Below, one piece after another: positions 61,195 to 64,000 of a DNA stretch of 64,000 nucleotides. A program made the position numbers and the translations under genes. The first letter of the stretch is position 1. Each line of letters begins with the position of its first letter. Below the pieces are notes generated by a model. The model saw only the letters and a program-made list of their open reading frames with translations, did not search any database and was not told the DNA's origin. The stretch comes from Sandaracinaceae bacterium (lineage in GTDB: Bacteria > Myxococcota_A > Polyangia > Polyangiales > Sandaracinaceae): the NCBI GenBank assembly GCA_019637095.1, contig JAHBWG010000003.1, positions 1 to 64,000 of the forward strand, in the 5' to 3' direction.

Positions 61195-63360
61195 ATGGGG
61201 CTGCACTACGTCGTCGTCGTCCACGGCATCGGGGCGCAGCGGCTCGGCGAGACGCCGCTGCCGGTGGTGAGCCGGCTCGCCGAGGCGCGGCGCGCGCCCG
61301 CCGCGAAGGGGAGCGCGGACGTGGTCACGCTCGGCATGGTCGCCTCGGGCCTGCGCGAGCAGGGCTGGGTCGCGTTCGAGGGCATCCCGGCGCAGCGGCC
61401 CGACGCGCCGCTCGAGCGAGCGTTCCTCGGCGTCCCCGCGCACGACGGAGACGAGGCGAACTTCCGGTTCGTCGACATCCACTGGGCGGACCTCCTCGAC
61501 GCGGACGTGCGCGCGACCGCGCAGGAGCCGCGCGTCTGGGCCCGCGGGCTGCTCGGGCGGCTCGCCCGCAAGGAGGGCCCCAGGCCGCCACCCTGGGCCG
61601 AGGAGATCCTCCACTCGATCGCGCTGAGCTTCGACGCGGCGAGCCTGGGGCTCGGCTGGCAGAGCCCCGCCCTGCGCGATCGGCTCGTCGACGACTACCT
61701 CGGCGACGTGCAGGTGTACGGCGAGCACGCCCGCACGCGCGGGACCGCCGTGCGTCACTTCCACGAGCGGATGAGCGCCCTGCACGGCGCGCTCTCGCCG
61801 GACGAGCAGGCCAGCGTGAAGTACACGATCGTCGCGCACAGCCTCGGGAGCGTGATGGCGTTCGACGCCCTGCTCTACGCGGCGGCGCGGCCCTCCGCGC
61901 GCGAGCGCCGGAGCCCGCCCTGGACCCGCCACGGCCTGCCGTTCCACGGCTACGCGCGCGAGGGCGACGCCCCCGAGGAGCCGCGCTGGCTCGAGCGCGT
62001 CGGCGCGCTCGTCACGCTCGGCTCGCCGATCGACAAGTTCCTCACCCTCTGGTGGTACGGCTACCGCCACCTCGCTCACCCCGACGACTGGATGCGCGAC
62101 GCGCGCGAGCTCCCGCGCATCGCCCACTTCAACTACTGCGAGGAGCAGGACCCGGTCGGACATCACCTCGACTTCGCGGCGACGTCCTCGGCGTACGGCC
62201 GCCTGTTCTCGCGGCAGGAGGATCGGGTGTACGTCCGCTACGCGATCCCCGGCCTCGCGCACCTCGCGTACTGGCAGGACGCCGACCTCTTCCGCTGGAT
62301 CCTCGCCCGCGCGATCGATGGCGAGCCGCCCTCGCCCGACGAGCCGCCGCTGCGGTTCTTCGACCTGCGGATCTACGCCGCGATCCTGCGCTTCAACTAC
62401 CTAGTCCCGCCGACCGCGACCGCGCTGGCGCTCGCGGGGCTCCTGGCGTGGGCGCGGCACGATCCGGGCGTCGGCAGCGGCGCGATCGCCGGGGCCGCGG
62501 CCGTGGCGGCCGGCTGGTTCGGCAAGCAGGCGATCGACCTGTCGGTGTGGTGGCGCCAGCTCCTCGCGGCGAAGCGCAAGGGCGACGAGGCCGCGAGCGA
62601 CGCGCGGGCGGGCGAGCGGCGGGTCGACGCGCGCCCGCTCGACGCGCCGCGAGAGGTCCAGCAGGCCATCGTGCCGCGCGCGGGCGAGCGGATCTCGCGG
62701 GTCCCGCGAGAGGCACCCGCGGGGATGGGCGAGCGCGTCGTGCGCACGCTCGCAGGCGCGAGCGCGGAGGAGACGCGCGACCTCGTCGCGCGGCGGCTCG
62801 CGGGGCGCGCGTTCCGGTTCGTCGCGCTGCCGGGGCTCACGCTCGCGTGCTTCGCGGCCGCGATCCTCGTCGGCGGCGCGTGGTGGCGCGCGAGCGAGGG
62901 CGGCGCGGGCCTCTCCTTGCGCGCCGAGCACGTCGCGCTCGCGCTCTCCTCGCTCGGCACGCTCGCGGCGTGGCGGCTCGTGATCAAGCCACGGATCAAG
63001 GCCTGGCAGGAGCGGCCCTTCTTCTCGACGCGCGCGCTCGCCGCCCTCGGCGCGGGCGCGGCGGTCGTGGTCGCGGCGTGGGCGGTCGCGCGGCTCGAGC
63101 TCGCCCCGCGCCTCGACGAGGCCGAGCCGAGCGTGCTCGCGCCGCTCGCGCTCTGGGCCGACAAGGCCGTCCTGCACGCCGGCGCGGAGGTCTTCGCGCT
63201 CTTCACGATCCTCGGGACGGCGTTCGTGTACACGATGCTGCGCCTCGCCGACGTGCGCCGCCGCCTCGCGGTCCGCGCGGCGCCGACCAGCTTCGACGAG
63301 TACGTCCGCGTGCGCCTGCCGCGGCCGGCGCCGCCGGCGCGGCCCGCCGAAGAGGAGTGA
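61195..63360 (+). CDS. Large membrane alpha/beta-hydrolase-like protein
   Basis: A 721-residue protein. The N-terminal alpha/beta-hydrolase part (about 1-400) starts with the oxyanion-type LHYVVVVHGIG and has the nucleophile elbow VAHSLGSVMAF (Ser at about 218). The C-terminal half carries five or so hydrophobic helices (about 405-445, 550-600, 615-690) with basic/Arg-rich loops. Related large lipase-like membrane proteins are of unknown function. Excellent GGGGGAG site seven bases before the ATG. Confidence 0.78.
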   Translation: MGLHYVVVVHGIGAQRLGETPLPVVSRLAEARRAPAAKGSADVVTLGMVASGLREQGWVAFEGIPAQRPDAPLERAFLGVPAHDGDEANFRFVDIHWADLLDADVRATAQEPRVWARGLLGRLARKEGPRPPPWAEEILHSIALSFDAASLGLGWQSPALRDRLVDDYLGDVQVYGEHARTRGTAVRHFHERMSALHGALSPDEQASVKYTIVAHSLGSVMAFDALLYAAARPSARERRSPPWTRHGLPFHGYAREGDAPEEPRWLERVGALVTLGSPIDKFLTLWWYGYRHLAHPDDWMRDARELPRIAHFNYCEEQDPVGHHLDFAATSSAYGRLFSRQEDRVYVRYAIPGLAHLAYWQDADLFRWILARAIDGEPPSPDEPPLRFFDLRIYAAILRFNYLVPPTATALALAGLLAWARHDPGVGSGAIAGAAAVAAGWFGKQAIDLSVWWRQLLAAKRKGDEAASDARAGERRVDARPLDAPREVQQAIVPRAGERISRVPREAPAGMGERVVRTLAGASAEETRDLVARRLAGRAFRFVALPGLTLACFAAAILVGGAWWRASEGGAGLSLRAEHVALALSSLGTLAAWRLVIKPRIKAWQERPFFSTRALAALGAGAAVVVAAWAVARLELAPRLDEAEPSVLAPLALWADKAVLHAGAEVFALFTILGTAFVYTMLRLADVRRRLAVRAAPTSFDEYVRVRLPRPAPPARPAEEE

Positions 63361-63363
63361 CGC

Positions 63364-64000
63364 TCACGCCGCGTGCGCGAGCTCGGGCGCGAGCGCCGCG
63401 TCGACGTCGTCTAGCGCGAGGCCGAGCTCCGCCCGCAGCTCGCGCAGCGGCTGCTCCCAGCGCGCCGCGAACGCGAGCCCGAAGAGCGGGCGCGCGCGCG
63501 CGCCGAGCATCCACCCGCGCGCGATCTCGTTCATGCGCGGGCGCACGTCGTCCATGCCCTTGAACAGCGTGTTCGCCATCCCGACGGTGAGCAGCAAGAC
63601 GGGCAGCGGCCCCTCGAGCTGCGCGACGTAGAACGCCTGCAGGCCGAGCTCGCCCGCGACGTCGGTGTCGAAGCCGGTGACGACGTGCCAGAGGTCGTGC
63701 GTCTCGCGCAGGTGGTTGCGCACGAAGTCGAGGTCCGACTCGCCGTCGACGAGGAGGAGGTCCTCGTGCCGGAGCCCGCGCGCGCGCATGAAGTCCGCGT
63801 AGGCGCGGCCGACCGTGCCCTCGGGCAGCCTCGCGAGCGCGTCCTGATCGACGGCGCCGAGGCGGGGCTTGTCGGCGAGCGCGCGGCCGAGCACCGGGTC
63901 GGCGCGCAGGCGCTCCATCATCTCGCGCACCTTGGGCGACTGCTCCGAGAGGTCCGCGAGGACGAACACCTCGTCGAGCCGCGTGGGGTCGGCGACGATC
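63364..64000 (-). CDS. COQ4-like protein (5' end outside the window)
   Basis: At least 212 residues; the frame stays open to the right edge (reading ...IVADPTRLDEVFVLADLS) so the true start lies beyond 64000. The COQ4 metal motif HDxxHx11E is intact: HDLWHVVTGFDTDVAGE, about 60% of the way along. COQ4 is a scaffold and metal-dependent enzyme in ubiquinone synthesis in mitochondria and some bacteria; here the quinone type is unknown. Its stop is three bases from the stop of the hydrolase gene. Confidence 0.83.
   Translation of the reverse strand, partial: IVADPTRLDEVFVLADLSEQSPKVREMMERLRADPVLGRALADKPRLGAVDQDALARLPEGTVGRAYADFMRARGLRHEDLLLVDGESDLDFVRNHLRETHDLWHVVTGFDTDVAGELGLQAFYVAQLEGPLPVLLLTVGMANTLFKGMDDVRPRMNEIARGWMLGARARPLFGLAFAARWEQPLRELRAELGLALDDVDAALAPELAHAA

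Overview
The window is uniformly very GC-rich DNA with dense coding on both strands. Most neighbouring genes overlap by 1-4 bases (ATGA, GTGA or TGATG junctions). The gene content points to a Myxococcota member, most likely Polyangia of the Sandaracinus type. The signs are many lipoproteins with Asp-Ala-Gly-rich linkers behind the lipobox, a transmembrane Ser/Thr kinase, TPR/PEGA proteins, formylglycine-enzyme-like lipoproteins, sushi/EGF/propeller surface proteins, and a protein resembling a plant sterol-pathway enzyme. This assignment is inference from gene content; no rRNA or tRNA gene was seen, and no insertion sequence, phage or CRISPR array.

Layout. 1-8.8 kb: a GMC flavin dehydrogenase with its Tat-type small subunit, two FGE-like lipoproteins, a TPR/PEGA protein overlapping a Ser/Thr kinase, and a LytM peptidase. 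9.1-13.2 kb: an outer-membrane-like protein with a hexanucleotide-encoded acidic tail, coupled to a large PHP-domain lipoprotein. 13.2-18.6 kb: two copies of a two-gene module (small TPR membrane protein plus lipoprotein with sushi domains, an EGF domain and propeller-like repeats), apparently one four-gene operon. 18.6-25.4 kb: an M23-type lipoprotein, a GH3 glycosidase lipoprotein, a swivel-first aconitase-superfamily fusion and two small membrane proteins. 25.4-28.6 kb: a redox operon (flavin/2Fe-2S reductase, MerR regulator, di-iron oxygenase-like protein) behind an operator-like dyad. 28.6-35.7 kb: TPM-domain protein with a Gly-rich partner, HAD phosphatase, Uma2 nuclease, murein endopeptidase, GST, ADP-forming acyl-CoA synthetase and inorganic pyrophosphatase. 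35.7-37.5 kb: a lone OLD-like ATPase/TOPRIM protein.

37.5-50.5 kb: a coupled nadA - CoA pyrophosphatase - membrane protein operon, a DUF481 porin-like protein, an aldo/keto reductase, MiaE, a PIG-L deacetylase with a GT4 glycosyltransferase, and several lipoproteins and membrane proteins of unknown function. 50.5-54.7 kb: purB-purC-purS with overlapping ends, then an acyl-CoA ligase. 54.7-64 kb: a trypsin-like protease lipoprotein, a strong intergenic inverted repeat, a PH-like membrane protein, mfd, the cycloeucalenol-cycloisomerase-like protein, a large membrane alpha/beta hydrolase and a COQ4-like protein that runs off the right edge.

The best candidates for something new are the duplicated TPR/sushi-EGF-propeller module, the reductase-MerR-di-iron operon, the bacterial cycloeucalenol-cycloisomerase-like gene, the lone OLD-like protein with an unusual TOPRIM acidic motif, and the intergenic inverted repeats.
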